Origin: Verrucomicrobiota bacterium
Lineage (GTDB): Bacteria > Verrucomicrobiota > Verrucomicrobiia > Limisphaerales > SIBE01
Assembly: GCA_027623095.1 (NCBI GenBank)
Contig: JAQBVM010000034.1
Span: 1 to 33,682 of the forward strand
Reading direction: 5' to 3'
DNA length: 33,682 nt
The translations under genes were made by a program, and so were the position numbers. Below the pieces are notes generated by a model. It saw nothing but the letters and a program-made list of their open reading frames with translations, was not told where the DNA came from and did not search any database. Positions 18,384 to 26,036 of the stretch are shown in pieces; within the stretch, counting starts at the first letter, position 1; each line of letters begins with the position of its first letter.

Positions 18384-20315
18384 ATGGAAGCGGAAGAAAC
18401 AATACTCGATCAGATCCGCAATTTGATTTCCTCGGGTCACATCCTGGAAGCATCGAACCTGGCAAAAGTGATCCTGAATCGCAACCCGAATAACTCCACG
18501 GCGGTTCTTTTGATGGCGCGGATCGCGAGACTCGCCAGCCAGCCTTCCCTGGCGCTCGAGTTGATCGAGCCGATTCTGAGTACCGGGCTGAAGGACACCG
18601 AAGTGCTCACGGAGCATGCGGAGATTCTGCTTTGCCTAAATCAAACTGAAGCGGCAGCGGCGGTGTATCGGGAAATCACGCGATTTGACTCGGATCACTT
18701 TCAATCCAATGCGTTCTTAGGCCGGTACTGCGCCTCGAATCTCCGGATCGAGGAGGCTTGCCGCTATTTGCAGCGGGCTGTCTCCGTCAAATCAGATCCG
18801 GATCTCTACAATCTCCTCGGACATTTATTCTCGGAACTCAAACAAGAAAACGAAGCGGAGGCGGCGCTCCGAATGTGCCTCGAGTCCGCTCCGCAACACT
18901 TGAGGGCTCTCCAATGCCTCGGGAACCTCTTCAAACAGCGCGGTCAGTTGGAGGAGGCGATTGATTGTTTCCGCCTGGCACTCGCCGCTGAGCCGAACCA
19001 TCCGGATGTGCTCCAAAACCTCGCAAACACCTGTCTGGCCGCTTGCGTCCCTCTTGCCCATTGCGCGAAATTCCTGCGCCTGGACGCCGAAACGCTCAGC
19101 CACATGGTATTCGCCCTGAATTACCAGTCCGAGTTCTCCCGCGACGAAATTGCCTCCGCCCATCGCATTTGGGGCGCCCGCCAAATCAAACCGTCCAGTC
19201 CGCTCCGAGTGCGGTCCACACCGGGACAACCGATTCGGGTCGGCTTGGTATCGTCAGATTTTTACCAGCACCCAGTTGGCCGGTTCGCGGTTCTTCTATG
19301 TTCGTATCTCAATAGGAAGGACTTCTCACTCGTCGCCTATCACAATAGCCAACGGCAAGACACCCTTACAGAGCATCTGAAATCCCTGAACACAGTTTGG
19401 CGAAACATTGCGAATCAATCCGATGACGAAGCACTTCAGCAAATGCGGTCGGATCGTATCGATATTCTTGTTGATCTTTCCGGCCACACGGCGAACAACC
19501 GCCTGACGCTGTTTGCCCAGCGCGCGGCTCCCATTCAAATCACAGTTTTCGCCTATCCCAACACCTCCGGCCTTGAGACGATGGACTATCGAGTTACGGA
19601 CCCATTTGCCGATCCTCCTGGAAAAACCGAACATCTCGGGACCGAGACCCTGCTGCGACTGAACAAAACACCTTGGGTGTATTTGCCATTGGCAACAGCG
19701 CCGGATGTCCGGCCGCTCCCTTGTACCACGGGAAAGCCTTTTACTTTCGGATGCTTGAACAATCCGTTAAAATTCAGCAGTGCTTGTTTCAGATTATGGA
19801 GTGAAATACTGAAAGGATCCCCCGATAGCCGGCTCATGCTTTTGAGCAACCATCCGGCTCACGACGCGAGGTTGACGACCGTTTTCAGCGAACACGGCGT
19901 TTCGGCTTCGCAACTCTGGCTGGTTCGCGCCGGGTTTCTAACAGATTATTTCGAATACTATCATTCCGTTGATCTGATCCTGGATTCGGTTCCCTACAAC
20001 GGGGCCGTCACATCCTGCGATGCCCTGTGGATGGGAGTTCCCGTCTTGACGCTTGAGGGCGATTCGTATGTCTCCCGCCAAGGAGTCAGTATTCTTTCCA
20101 ATCTTGGACTGGAAGAGTTCATCGCTCCAACACCGAGAGAATACACCGGGCGCGCGATTCGCCTCGCACAAGCTCCGGACTCGCTATTGGGCCACCGGAT
20201 GACACTGCGGAACAGACTTCAGAGCTCCGCTCTCACAGATTACCACGGCTACGCAGACGAGCTTGGAGCCGCGCTGAAGAATGTATGGATGGACCGGCGC
20301 CGCATGGGCCGCTGA
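18384..20315 (+). CDS. TPR protein with O-GlcNAc-transferase-like (GT41) C-terminal domain
   Basis: The product has 643 residues from ATG at 18384; a TTG at 18366 would overlap the uvrC stop by four bases. Residues about 10-230 are TPR-like helical repeats. Residues about 285-640 match the OGT/SPINDLY GT41 fold: VGLVSSDFYQHPVGRF, ILVDLSGHTANNRL, RAAPIQITV, and PYNGAVTSCDALWMGVPVLTL near the donor-sugar site. Such bacterial enzymes transfer a sugar from a nucleotide sugar to protein Ser/Thr; acceptor and sugar are unknown. It is probably co-transcribed with uvrC. No signal peptide or membrane segment is seen. Confidence 0.88.
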   Translation: MEAEETILDQIRNLISSGHILEASNLAKVILNRNPNNSTAVLLMARIARLASQPSLALELIEPILSTGLKDTEVLTEHAEILLCLNQTEAAAAVYREITRFDSDHFQSNAFLGRYCASNLRIEEACRYLQRAVSVKSDPDLYNLLGHLFSELKQENEAEAALRMCLESAPQHLRALQCLGNLFKQRGQLEEAIDCFRLALAAEPNHPDVLQNLANTCLAACVPLAHCAKFLRLDAETLSHMVFALNYQSEFSRDEIASAHRIWGARQIKPSSPLRVRSTPGQPIRVGLVSSDFYQHPVGRFAVLLCSYLNRKDFSLVAYHNSQRQDTLTEHLKSLNTVWRNIANQSDDEALQQMRSDRIDILVDLSGHTANNRLTLFAQRAAPIQITVFAYPNTSGLETMDYRVTDPFADPPGKTEHLGTETLLRLNKTPWVYLPLATAPDVRPLPCTTGKPFTFGCLNNPLKFSSACFRLWSEILKGSPDSRLMLLSNHPAHDARLTTVFSEHGVSASQLWLVRAGFLTDYFEYYHSVDLILDSVPYNGAVTSCDALWMGVPVLTLEGDSYVSRQGVSILSNLGLEEFIAPTPREYTGRAIRLAQAPDSLLGHRMTLRNRLQSSALTDYHGYADELGAALKNVWMDRRRMGR

Positions 20316-20436
20316 GTTAGGGAATTGATCCGGAGATACATCTTTCCTCACCAGCTCTCCCCGTACCGCCGACACGCCGCGTAGGCGAAAGAAACAAGTG
20401 AGGAGAGGATTGACCAACCGAGCCGGGCACACGAGC

Positions 20437-20482
20437 GCCGATTGGTAATCGGCTGTATCGCGGATTGGCAGTCCGCGATACA
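20437..20482. repeat. Two adjacent perfect hairpins
   Basis: The first is 20437-20453, GCCGATT-GGT-AATCGGC. The second is 20454-20482, TGTATCGCGGA and its complement around a 7-nt loop. They abut without a gap. They lie 8 bp from R1 copy 1. A related GCGGCC-GGTA-GGCCGC hairpin lies at 26422-26437, next to R1 copy 2. Confidence 0.75.
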
Positions 20483-20490
20483 TCGTGCCG

Positions 20491-20578
20491 CCGGTTACCC
20501 CGAAAATGGGAGGGTGAGGCTCCCGCCGAACCCTGGAATTCTGCCAAGATGGGGTTCGACGCGAGTCTCACCCTCCCG
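20491..20578 (+). repeat. Palindromic repeat R1, copy 1 (88 bp)
   Basis: This unit begins CCGGTTACCCCGAAAAT and then forms a long stem: GGGAGGGTGAG near the left pairs with CTCACCCTCCC at the right, continuing through CTCCCG/CGSGAG and CGAACCC/GGGTTCG. An inverted copy at 26323-26410 matches it at 86 of 88 positions. It may be a MITE or REP-like mobile palindrome. Confidence 0.9.
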
Positions 20579-20703
20579 AACAAAATGAGAAACACGCTTG
20601 AATCGATGTTTTCATTCGAAGCGATGTCCTTTTTGGACGGGGGATTCATGGGGAGCCTCCCCCCTCGAAGGATTTAATGCATATTGGACTCATGAACCAA
20701 TGG

Positions 20704-20732
20704 TGGTGGGGCGACACTCTGTGGAGCCTCTG
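20704..20732 (+). repeat. Dispersed repeat R2, copy 2
   Basis: The core GGTGGGGCGACACTC is followed by TGTGGAGCCTCTGA. It matches the copy at 7045-7073 and the pair at 31361-31534. Confidence 0.7.
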
Positions 20733-20810
20733 AATCGCTTGCAAAGCGCAAGCCGTGCTCGACAAAGCGAGCGGACCTCAACATCATCAAAACTCCATTG
20801 GACGAGATTC

Positions 20811-20873
20811 ATGAGCTATCGCATTTCAGGTCACGAGAGTTTCCCTTGCCGCTACACTTGGTTGCCTGAATGA
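20811..20873 (+). pseudogene. DUF4007 N-terminal scrap (20 codons) fused to the methyltransferase start
   Basis: ATG at 20811 opens 20 codons reading YRISGHESFPCRYTWLP, the conserved start of DUF4007 proteins, then meets TGA at 20871-20873. That stop overlaps the ATG of the methyltransferase gene (ATGA, 20870-20873). Almost the whole gene is missing, so an internal deletion joined its first codons to the next gene. DUF4007 genes are found with DNA phosphorothioation loci. The same start occurs in the minus-strand DUF4007 gene at 25409, with clear base differences, so the two are paralogs and not a fresh duplication. Confidence 0.7.
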
Positions 20874-21832
20874 ATTTGGCTGAGTACAAACAGCTTCTCG
20901 CGGCCATCCCATACGGCAAACGCCTGCCATCCGCTCTCTACCTTTATCGGGACGAACCCTTGCAGTTGGGTGATGCGATAGAAACCTTGGTCCAACGAGC
21001 CGCCATTTCCTGCGGCGCAACTCAACTTTACAACGTCCTCAAATTCCGATTGGACGAGCTCAAGGTATCCTTCCTCGCCTATCCCGATTTCCTGGATGAT
21101 CCGCACCCCGCCCTGCGCCACGCCATCACCATCGATCTGACCACCGGAAAACACCGCGAAACCGATTACGCTGGGAACATCAATCCGCCAATCCTCCACC
21201 GGAAAGAAGCCTTTGTTCCCCACAACCACCCGAAGCGAGCGCAGTTCGCTGCGTTAACCCAGGCCGAGGAAGCGCACGGCCTTTACGAAAACAGCGCCAC
21301 CATTGGGTTCAAATTGAATTGGGAACGGCTCTTGGCGGCCAAGGGATTAACCGTCGAAGGCCAATCTCTCCGTCCAATCGACATTGCCGGTCCGGAAGAC
21401 ATGCCGCTTCCGGTTACCCGCGGGATCGACCGCCACAAGACCGCCCTCACCCGGTATGATCTCTCGAAACCTGTGAAGACGCTGGTTGAATACGGCCTTC
21501 TCAAAACCGGGACCACGTTCTTTGACTACGGTTGCGGGCAAGGGAGCGATGTGAACGGGCTTCGCGCTTTGGGATATGCGGCTTCCGGCTGGGACCCGGT
21601 TCACAAGCCCGATGGTTTGAAGCAAATGGCAGACGTAGTGAACCTTGGATACGTTCTGAACGTGATCGAAGACCCCGCCGAACGACTCGACTCCCTGGTC
21701 GATGCCTACCGTCACGCGGAACGGCTTCTCGTTGTTTCGGGATTGATCCAACAAACCAATCAAGCCCTGCCGCTCGCAACAACTCCCCGCCGCTGGCGAT
21801 ATTCAAGGCTTCGAGGAACTCTGCGTCGGTGA
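20870..21832 (+). pseudogene. DNA phosphorothioation-associated putative methyltransferase, 3' truncated
   Basis: The frame has 320 codons. It matches the Dnd-associated putative methyltransferase family: YGKRLPSALYLYRD, YPDFLDDPHPALR, NPPILHRKEAF, IGFKLNWERLL, then the SAM-binding part with RHKTALTRYDLSKPV, TFFDYGCGQGSDV (motif I, about 216-228) and ADVVNLGYVLNVIEDP. Homology stops at about LLVVSGLI (codon 293, near 21750); the last 27 codons are antisense to a decayed minus-strand gene. Full-length members continue for roughly 150 or more residues, so the C-terminal domain is gone. The start is shared with the DUF4007 scrap by ATGA overlap. The reaction of this family is not established. 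No dndBCDE gene is in the window. Confidence 0.75.
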
Positions 21833-21995
21833 CTCCGTTGCTTTGAGAAGGATCTGCTTGTGGGCCACGAATCCACCCGGCGCGTTCAGAACTGCAACTG
21901 CGCGTTCAATTCTGCCTTCGTGAGTTGTTTCAGGGTGCTTGAATTTCGGCTTCGGCAATTTCGTCTGGCAGGCTGATCTGTTTAGTATTTTTCAT
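21750..21995 (-). pseudogene. Decayed gene directly after the HIT gene, several frameshifts
   Basis: An ATG at 21995 follows the HIT stop by 4 bp with AAAGGA as ribosome site. Its frame reads MKNTKQISLPDEIAEAEIQAP and then stops at 21930. Coding-like stretches continue in the other two frames (LKQLTKAELNAQLQF, then NAPGGFVAHKQILLKA) and back in the first (NGVTDAEFLEALNIASGGELL, to about 21765). This suggests a gene with two or three frameshifts, truncated where the methyltransferase fragment begins. The family is not recognised. Confidence 0.45.
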
Positions 21996-21999
21996 TCCT

Positions 22000-22380
22000 T
22001 TAGTCGTTCCAGTAACGCGCCTTTGTCGGCACGACCCATCTCACGCCGCCTCTTGAGTCCGAAACATCGCCGTTGTAGCGAGGAATTACATGGATGTGAA
22101 GCTGTCCGACTGTTTGACCAGCAGCCGGGCCGTCGTTTAGTCCGACATTGAAACCGTCGGGTCGCGGCTTTAATCCGTCCTGAAGGTGACCGATGCACCA
22201 GTCCATCCATTGAGTGAGCCTAGTCTTTTCATCGGCAGTCAGTTTGCGAAAGCGCGAAACGAGTCGCTTCACAATGATGAGGCTGTGACCTGGCGAAACG
22301 GGATACTTGTCCCTGACTACGACGAACAGTTCGTCTTCAGCCAAAACTCGCTCCCGCTCGATGTCGCCAAACGGTTTCAT
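22000..22380 (-). CDS. HIT-family nucleotide hydrolase/transferase
   Basis: The 126-residue product is a single HIT domain. YPVSPGHSLIIVKRLVSRF and FNVGLNDGPAAGQTVGQLHIHVIPRY carry the nucleotide-binding and catalytic region; the motif reads QLHIHVI, with Gln in place of the first His of the usual three. A GDVSDSRGGVRWV tail is typical of a small HIT subgroup found in bacteria. HIT proteins act on nucleotide phosphate esters such as Ap4A or adenylylated products. Here it is 95 bp after the HNH-S24 gene and just before a decayed gene, in one minus-strand run. Association with a nuclease gene suggests a role in a defence or DNA-damage system, which is inference. Confidence 0.88.
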   Translation of the reverse strand: MKPFGDIERERVLAEDELFVVVRDKYPVSPGHSLIIVKRLVSRFRKLTADEKTRLTQWMDWCIGHLQDGLKPRPDGFNVGLNDGPAAGQTVGQLHIHVIPRYNGDVSDSRGGVRWVVPTKARYWND

Positions 22381-22475
22381 TGAGACTGTGTCAGTCCCGC
22401 AGCTACCAACCGGGTTTGAAGCTTTGGTTCATTGAGATTCGAGCATGTGGATTGAACTGGACAATCATTTTCTCT

Positions 22476-24229
22476 TCAAAGCTTCTCCGAGTCGTTTTTC
22501 ATATCCAGCATAGCAACAAATTCGGCGATCACTCGCAAATCTTCATAATCTTCCGGCTTGAATCTCATCACGGGATACTTCTGCCGGTCAAGGTTGTCGG
22601 GAATCAATTCAATCACGTCATGCCTCCAGCCGTTTTCATCGACAATTTTTGTACTACGGTAACGTTTGACAGTGAAGTTTCCTCCTGTTTCTGGGTCCGA
22701 AATCTGCCCCTTTCGGACCAAAACGACACGTTCCTGCCGACTGCCGACGACGGGGCTGCGAAATACACATAAGGCTCCGTCTCTGATGGTTGGTTCCATG
22801 GATTTCCCCACGACCTTGGAGACGAACATTTCCTTGAGAATACGTCTTTTGAACCCCAGCTTAACCACATTCACCCAACCTTCAGGCTCCGGGGCATCTC
22901 CCGAAATAAACCCGCCAGCCGCTACACTTAGTGAAAAATGAGGCAGGTAATTCTGCCTGGATTCGCACTTTCCTGGAAACTCTACGATGACACTTCCCGG
23001 TGAAATTATCTCTTCCGGTCCAGAGTGCGTTACGATAGCCGAAAATCGGGGCTGCGATTCTGCCGATGTAAATAGCTCAGGAGTTTCGGAGCGTGCCTTC
23101 CAGCCCGGCTGAAAACCCAGATTCATTGCGATCTGGGCCTGTGGCGTAACAACCTCGCGATACTTTCTTTCAAGACCAGCTTCGCCGAGTGCCAACAGCC
23201 TAGGGACGTCAAGCTTGAAACAGTCAGTATAGTCCTCGGGAAACTTGGGCCAATTCTTGGCAGTCTCGATTGCCGCGAAATGCAGTTTGGCCAGGCGTGG
23301 CAGATAAAGATCGAGGTCGGGCAGAAGGTCGTTCTTACTGGAGTTCGTCGCTGGTTCGACCGGTGTCAGATTCCAAAGTAAATCGTGAACGACGAAACTC
23401 CATGGCAGGAAATGGTCAATCGTGAAGCTGTCGCCAAGCTGGCGCTCAGAGTAGATGTCTCGAAACTCCGCTGGCTTACCCGTTTTCTCAAAGTCGGTTC
23501 GCACGAGCCGCCAGAACTCACGAGCGACTGTCAGTTGCCGCGCCGTCGGCGCACGGAGCTTGTTCACCACGCCGGGCACGTTCGGGTTCCGCGCCTGCAA
23601 ATAGAGCGCGAGATGATGTTCGGCGAAGGACTGGACGATGCCTAGATTCTCCATGAGAAACATTCGCCAGGACTCGTTCAGTCGAATGGCTTCGCGAGCG
23701 CCTTTGCCATCGAAGTAATAAAGGCAAGCGTACGGTGTGGTCTGGCTCTCCTTGGCCAGCGCCTTGATTCTGTTGTCCTTCAGCGAGTCCTTCATGCCCC
23801 GAAGTTCATCGTCGAACCACGGCGCCAGGAAGCGTGTCGAGACGAATCGCTTGAAGTCCAGTTTACCCTGCGCTGCGGCAGAGCCCTCGACGAACTTCCG
23901 GATGGCATCCGAAGCCGCGTTCGGAGCCAACCCTGACTCCATCTGAATCTCCAGAATCACGTTTTGGAGCTTGTCCTGCCGGCCAAGAGAAAGGGGTAGA
24001 GACACACAGGATGCCAAGCGGCTACAGCCATCTCCGTGAAGATTTCCACAAACCGGAGCGATTGAACATGGCCTCGCTTCAGCAGCGACAGGATGGCGAG
24101 AAACCAAACCAGCTTGTAAGAGTTGGTCGTGTCCTTGAAAACCTGACCTAGAAAGAACGTCTTCTCTGGGTAGCGAACCGCGACACCCGAAAGCGGGGAA
24201 GCCTTGTTGGTTGTTTCGTAGTCAGCCAT
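22476..24229 (-). CDS. HNH endonuclease fused to S24 (LexA-like) peptidase domain, frameshifted near the 5' end
   Basis: The start is ATG at 24229, behind AAAGAGAG. The first about 80 codons (with FKDTTNSYKLVWFLAILSLL and AWHPVCLYPF) are in one frame; near 23985 the frame changes by one base and the rest runs open to 22476. After the shift: helical region, then an HNH motif DSFTIDHFLPWSF with WNLTPV and NSSKNDLLPD, then a C-terminal S24 domain with VVGKSMEPTIRDGALC (Ser) and NFTVKRY (Lys) forming the Ser-Lys pair. S24 domains self-cleave on RecA-ssDNA signals or act as sensors; HNH domains cut DNA or RNA. Combined length is about 584 residues. The shift may be real decay or a sequencing error; if real, only a protein starting within the second frame could be made. 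The last gene before the HIT gene in the operon. Confidence 0.85.
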
Positions 24230-24361
24230 CTCTCTTTAAGCCCAAGGCTCAGAACGACACACTAGCTGAGCAAGTCTCGGCAAGACTGGCTATGCGAAGG
24301 CCAATACCGTTCATCGATGCCAGCAGTTGGACCAGTTGCATGCGTGATGAGTTGGCGATTC

Positions 24362-24649
24362 TCAAGCGTTCGCTCGACCCGCGTCAGTCACATCGAATGC
24401 ATAATTGGTCCATGCGATCCAGCGTTTGGCCCTAATGTTTGGAATGCGGCTTAACCTTTCCGCTGTTCCATCCGGGTGAACGATCAATCCCTGCCAAGCG
24501 CCGCGCGTTGAGTGGTTGTAGATAACTCGTGCCCACAATTCGTTGCCTTCGACATCTTTTGCTTCGAGGAGCCAGTGCGCCCAAGTTCGCGGTTCTGCGG
24601 ACTTAATCGCTTCCGGTATGTTCACCTGCCTGATGGTTTTTCTTTCCAT
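24362..24649 (-). CDS. Unknown small protein in the HNH/HIT operon
   Basis: The product has 95 residues and no family I recognise. The protein-like core reads AHWLLEAKDVEGNELWARVIYN, then GAWQGLIVHPDGTAERLSRIPN and AKRWIAWTNYAFDV, rich in Trp. It lies between the 92-codon gene and the HNH-S24 gene, same strand, 28 bp after the former. No signal peptide, membrane helix or catalytic motif is seen. Its position inside the likely defence operon is the only clue to a role. Confidence 0.55.
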   Translation of the reverse strand: MERKTIRQVNIPEAIKSAEPRTWAHWLLEAKDVEGNELWARVIYNHSTRGAWQGLIVHPDGTAERLSRIPNIRAKRWIAWTNYAFDVTDAGRANA

Positions 24650-24677
24650 TTCAGCTTTGCCGAGTGGTTGGACGAAC

Positions 24678-24959
24678 TCAATGCACCGCTTGCTTTCGTC
24701 GGCTATCCCACGAAATCAAGAGAGTAAACCTCCCATCTTGGTCTTTGCGCAGAACGTCGGTGCATGGTGAGTGGTATCCTGGTGGCATTCCTCTGCCTAC
24801 CCAGTGTTTGCCGCCAGGCCACTTGATGACCAAGACTTCTTCATTCTCGGCAATGATGGTACCGAATCCACCTGTATCCTCGCCCGGGTATTTTACTTTG
24901 GCTTCCGGGTAACGTTTAACGCTGTAGCGCGGTCGCGGAATGTTGATTGTGTCAGCCAT
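24678..24959 (-). CDS. Unknown small protein following the DUF4007 gene
   Basis: From ATG at 24959 the product has 93 residues. TTGGAGTG gives a good ribosome site, and the ATG lies 13 bp after the DUF4007 stop (24973). Visible segments are NIPRPRYSVKRYPEAKVKYPGED, GGFGTIIAENEEVLVIKWPGGKHWVG and DQDGRFTLLISWD. The second looks like a small beta-barrel turn that could bind nucleic acid or peptide, but I cannot name a family. It is the third gene of the RHH-DUF4007 run. Confidence 0.6.
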   Translation of the reverse strand: MADTINIPRPRYSVKRYPEAKVKYPGEDTGGFGTIIAENEEVLVIKWPGGKHWVGRGMPPGYHSPCTDVLRKDQDGRFTLLISWDSRRKQAVH

Positions 24960-24972
24960 GTCACTCCAAGGT

Positions 24973-25409
24973 TTAATAGACGTCCTCCAAGAGATCATGC
25001 GGCAAACGGGACTTTTGCCGGATCAACTGCTGAATTGCCGCCGACTCCTGATAGAGGAAAGCGCCACCTGAATTCCTCTCGATTGATTCAAGCCGCTCCC
25101 GGATCGCCTGCTCCGGCAGCTTGAACACCGGATGTCTTCAAGGAACTCGTCACGCCCTTTAGGACCGAGTATCAGGTTCCCGAAATCAGAAACAGCCAGG
25201 CCGCTATTTGTGCTATCCGGCACAGCGACTTCCCCGGCATCGGCCCAAAACCGGATCGCCCGAACCATGTTCTTTCCAACCCCGAGTCCGACCATCGCCT
25301 TGTCCTCGTCTGAAAAGAGTTGAGGGTTTTCCCGCAGGCTCCGGACCGCCTTCGGCAGCCAAGTGTACCGGCAAGGAAACGTTTCGTGACCTGAATAGCG
25401 GTAGTTCAA
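24973..25409 (-). pseudogene. DUF4007 gene with internal deletion and frameshift
   Basis: TTG at 25409 starts the frame, preceded by GGAAGGAGA and overlapping the RHH stop (TTGA). It reads YRYSGHETFPCRYTWLPKAV, ENPQLFSDEDKAMVGLGVGKNMVRAIRFW, then AVSDFGNLILGPKGRDEFLED, the N-terminal part of DUF4007. At about 25130 the homology jumps to the C-terminal part in another frame: VFKLPEQAIRERLESIERNSGGAF, QESAAIQQLIR, HDLLEDVY, ending at 24973. Full-length members are near 300 residues, so about 150 in the middle are missing. DUF4007 proteins occur with DNA phosphorothioation genes; their activity is unknown. This and the RHH gene begin a minus-strand operon. Confidence 0.8.
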
Positions 25410-25615
25410 GAAACTCTCCTTCCAGACGCGGCAAACAGCGGCATGTCCTCCGCCAAGTACTTTTCCACCGCGTCGCGAATGACCCACGAGGCGGAGACTC
25501 GCTTGCTCTTGGCCACGCGCAGAATTTCTTGGTAATGCTCCGCTGGCAGCGTCACGGTTATCCTTGAGCAGCCCTGTTTGGGGTCACTGTTGACTGTCGA
25601 GTTACCGGTCGGCAT
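25406..25615 (-). CDS. Ribbon-helix-helix (CopG-type) regulator
   Basis: From ATG at 25615 the product has 69 residues, the usual size for an RHH regulator. SRITVTLPAEHYQEILRVAK is the strand-helix start and KRVSASWVIRDAVEKYL the second helix of the fold. Its TGA (25408-25406) overlaps the TTG start of the DUF4007 gene, so the two are translationally coupled. A direct repeat GTGCATCA(T/C) at 25618-25636 lies right before the ATG and is a candidate operator. A longer frame is open to 25780, but its extra 55 residues look unlike an RHH protein. RHH regulators often stand first in defence or phosphorothioation loci. Confidence 0.75.
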   Translation of the reverse strand: MPTGNSTVNSDPKQGCSRITVTLPAEHYQEILRVAKSKRVSASWVIRDAVEKYLAEDMPLFAASGRRVS

Positions 25616-25617
25616 TC

Positions 25618-25636
25618 GTGCATCATGGTGCATCAC
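25618..25636. promoter_or_regulatory. Direct repeat, candidate RHH operator
   Basis: GTGCATCAT at 25618-25626 and GTGCATCAC at 25628-25636 repeat with a 10-bp period, one helical turn, immediately upstream of the RHH start. RHH proteins commonly bind such short repeats before their own gene. The link is inference. Confidence 0.4.
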
Positions 25637-25782
25637 ATCGATGAGGCAAGCGAATAGCTCGCCCGGCCTGGCGTTTCCAACCATGCGTGGATGTCTGTCC
25701 AGCAATGTCATCTCGAATCTCACGTGTGCAGGATAACGCGAGGGGGTGGACAAACTCTTGCGAGCGCGCTCTGTGCCCATGA

Positions 25783-25867
25783 ACCCACCCCTAGCCTCTC
25801 CGAGGAGGGGAGCTTCGTTGCAGGCGGCATTTTTACTTCCCCTCCTGGGAGGGGTGCAGGGGTGGGT
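25783..25867. repeat. GC-rich imperfect hairpin repeat (85 bp)
   Basis: ACCCACCCCT at the left end pairs with AGGGGTGGGT at the right end; inside, GAGGAGGGGA pairs with TCCCCTCCT. It resembles a mobile palindromic unit and lies upstream of the RHH operon. ORFs across it are false. Confidence 0.65.
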
Positions 25868-25898
25868 CCGTTCATAAAGAGAAAAAACCCCAAAAAGA

Positions 25899-26036
25899 TT
25901 GGATGCAAAGGGTCACCTCTCGGCGAAACTCGAAGACGAATCCGAAAAAATCATCTTCGGTCAAGTGCCATTCGTGGACAGCGAGTTTTTGTCACAGACT
26001 GTGACAACCTTGAAAGGGATATCGGAGCGGCTCTAA
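25899..26036 (+). pseudogene. C-terminal scrap of an unrecognised gene
   Basis: The frame from 25899 reads LDAKGHLSAKLEDESEK, then IIFGQVPFVDSEFLSQTVTTL, and stops at 26036. It looks like natural protein sequence and has no start; the upstream frame is closed by a TAA near 25878, next to the 85-bp hairpin. It may be the tail of a gene cut by insertion of that unit. The family is unknown. Confidence 0.3.

Larger units (their letters stand above)
20316..20810. other. Gene-free repeat-rich stretch at the left edge of the accessory block
   Basis: I see no supportable gene. The stretch carries two adjacent hairpins (20437-20482), the 88-bp palindromic repeat R1 (20491-20578) and an R2 copy (20704-20732), followed by about 78 bp leading to the DUF4007 scrap. 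It marks the passage from the uvrC region to the accessory block. Confidence 0.6.

Noticed and set aside
22000..22380. HIT protein considered inactive because the first His of the motif is Gln
   Set aside because: A Gln at that place occurs in a regular HIT subgroup with the same GGVR tail, and the two catalytic-side His residues remain.
24249..24341. 30-codon minus-strand ORF between the unknown small gene and the HNH-S24 gene
   Set aside because: No ribosome site and no protein-like features; probably chance.
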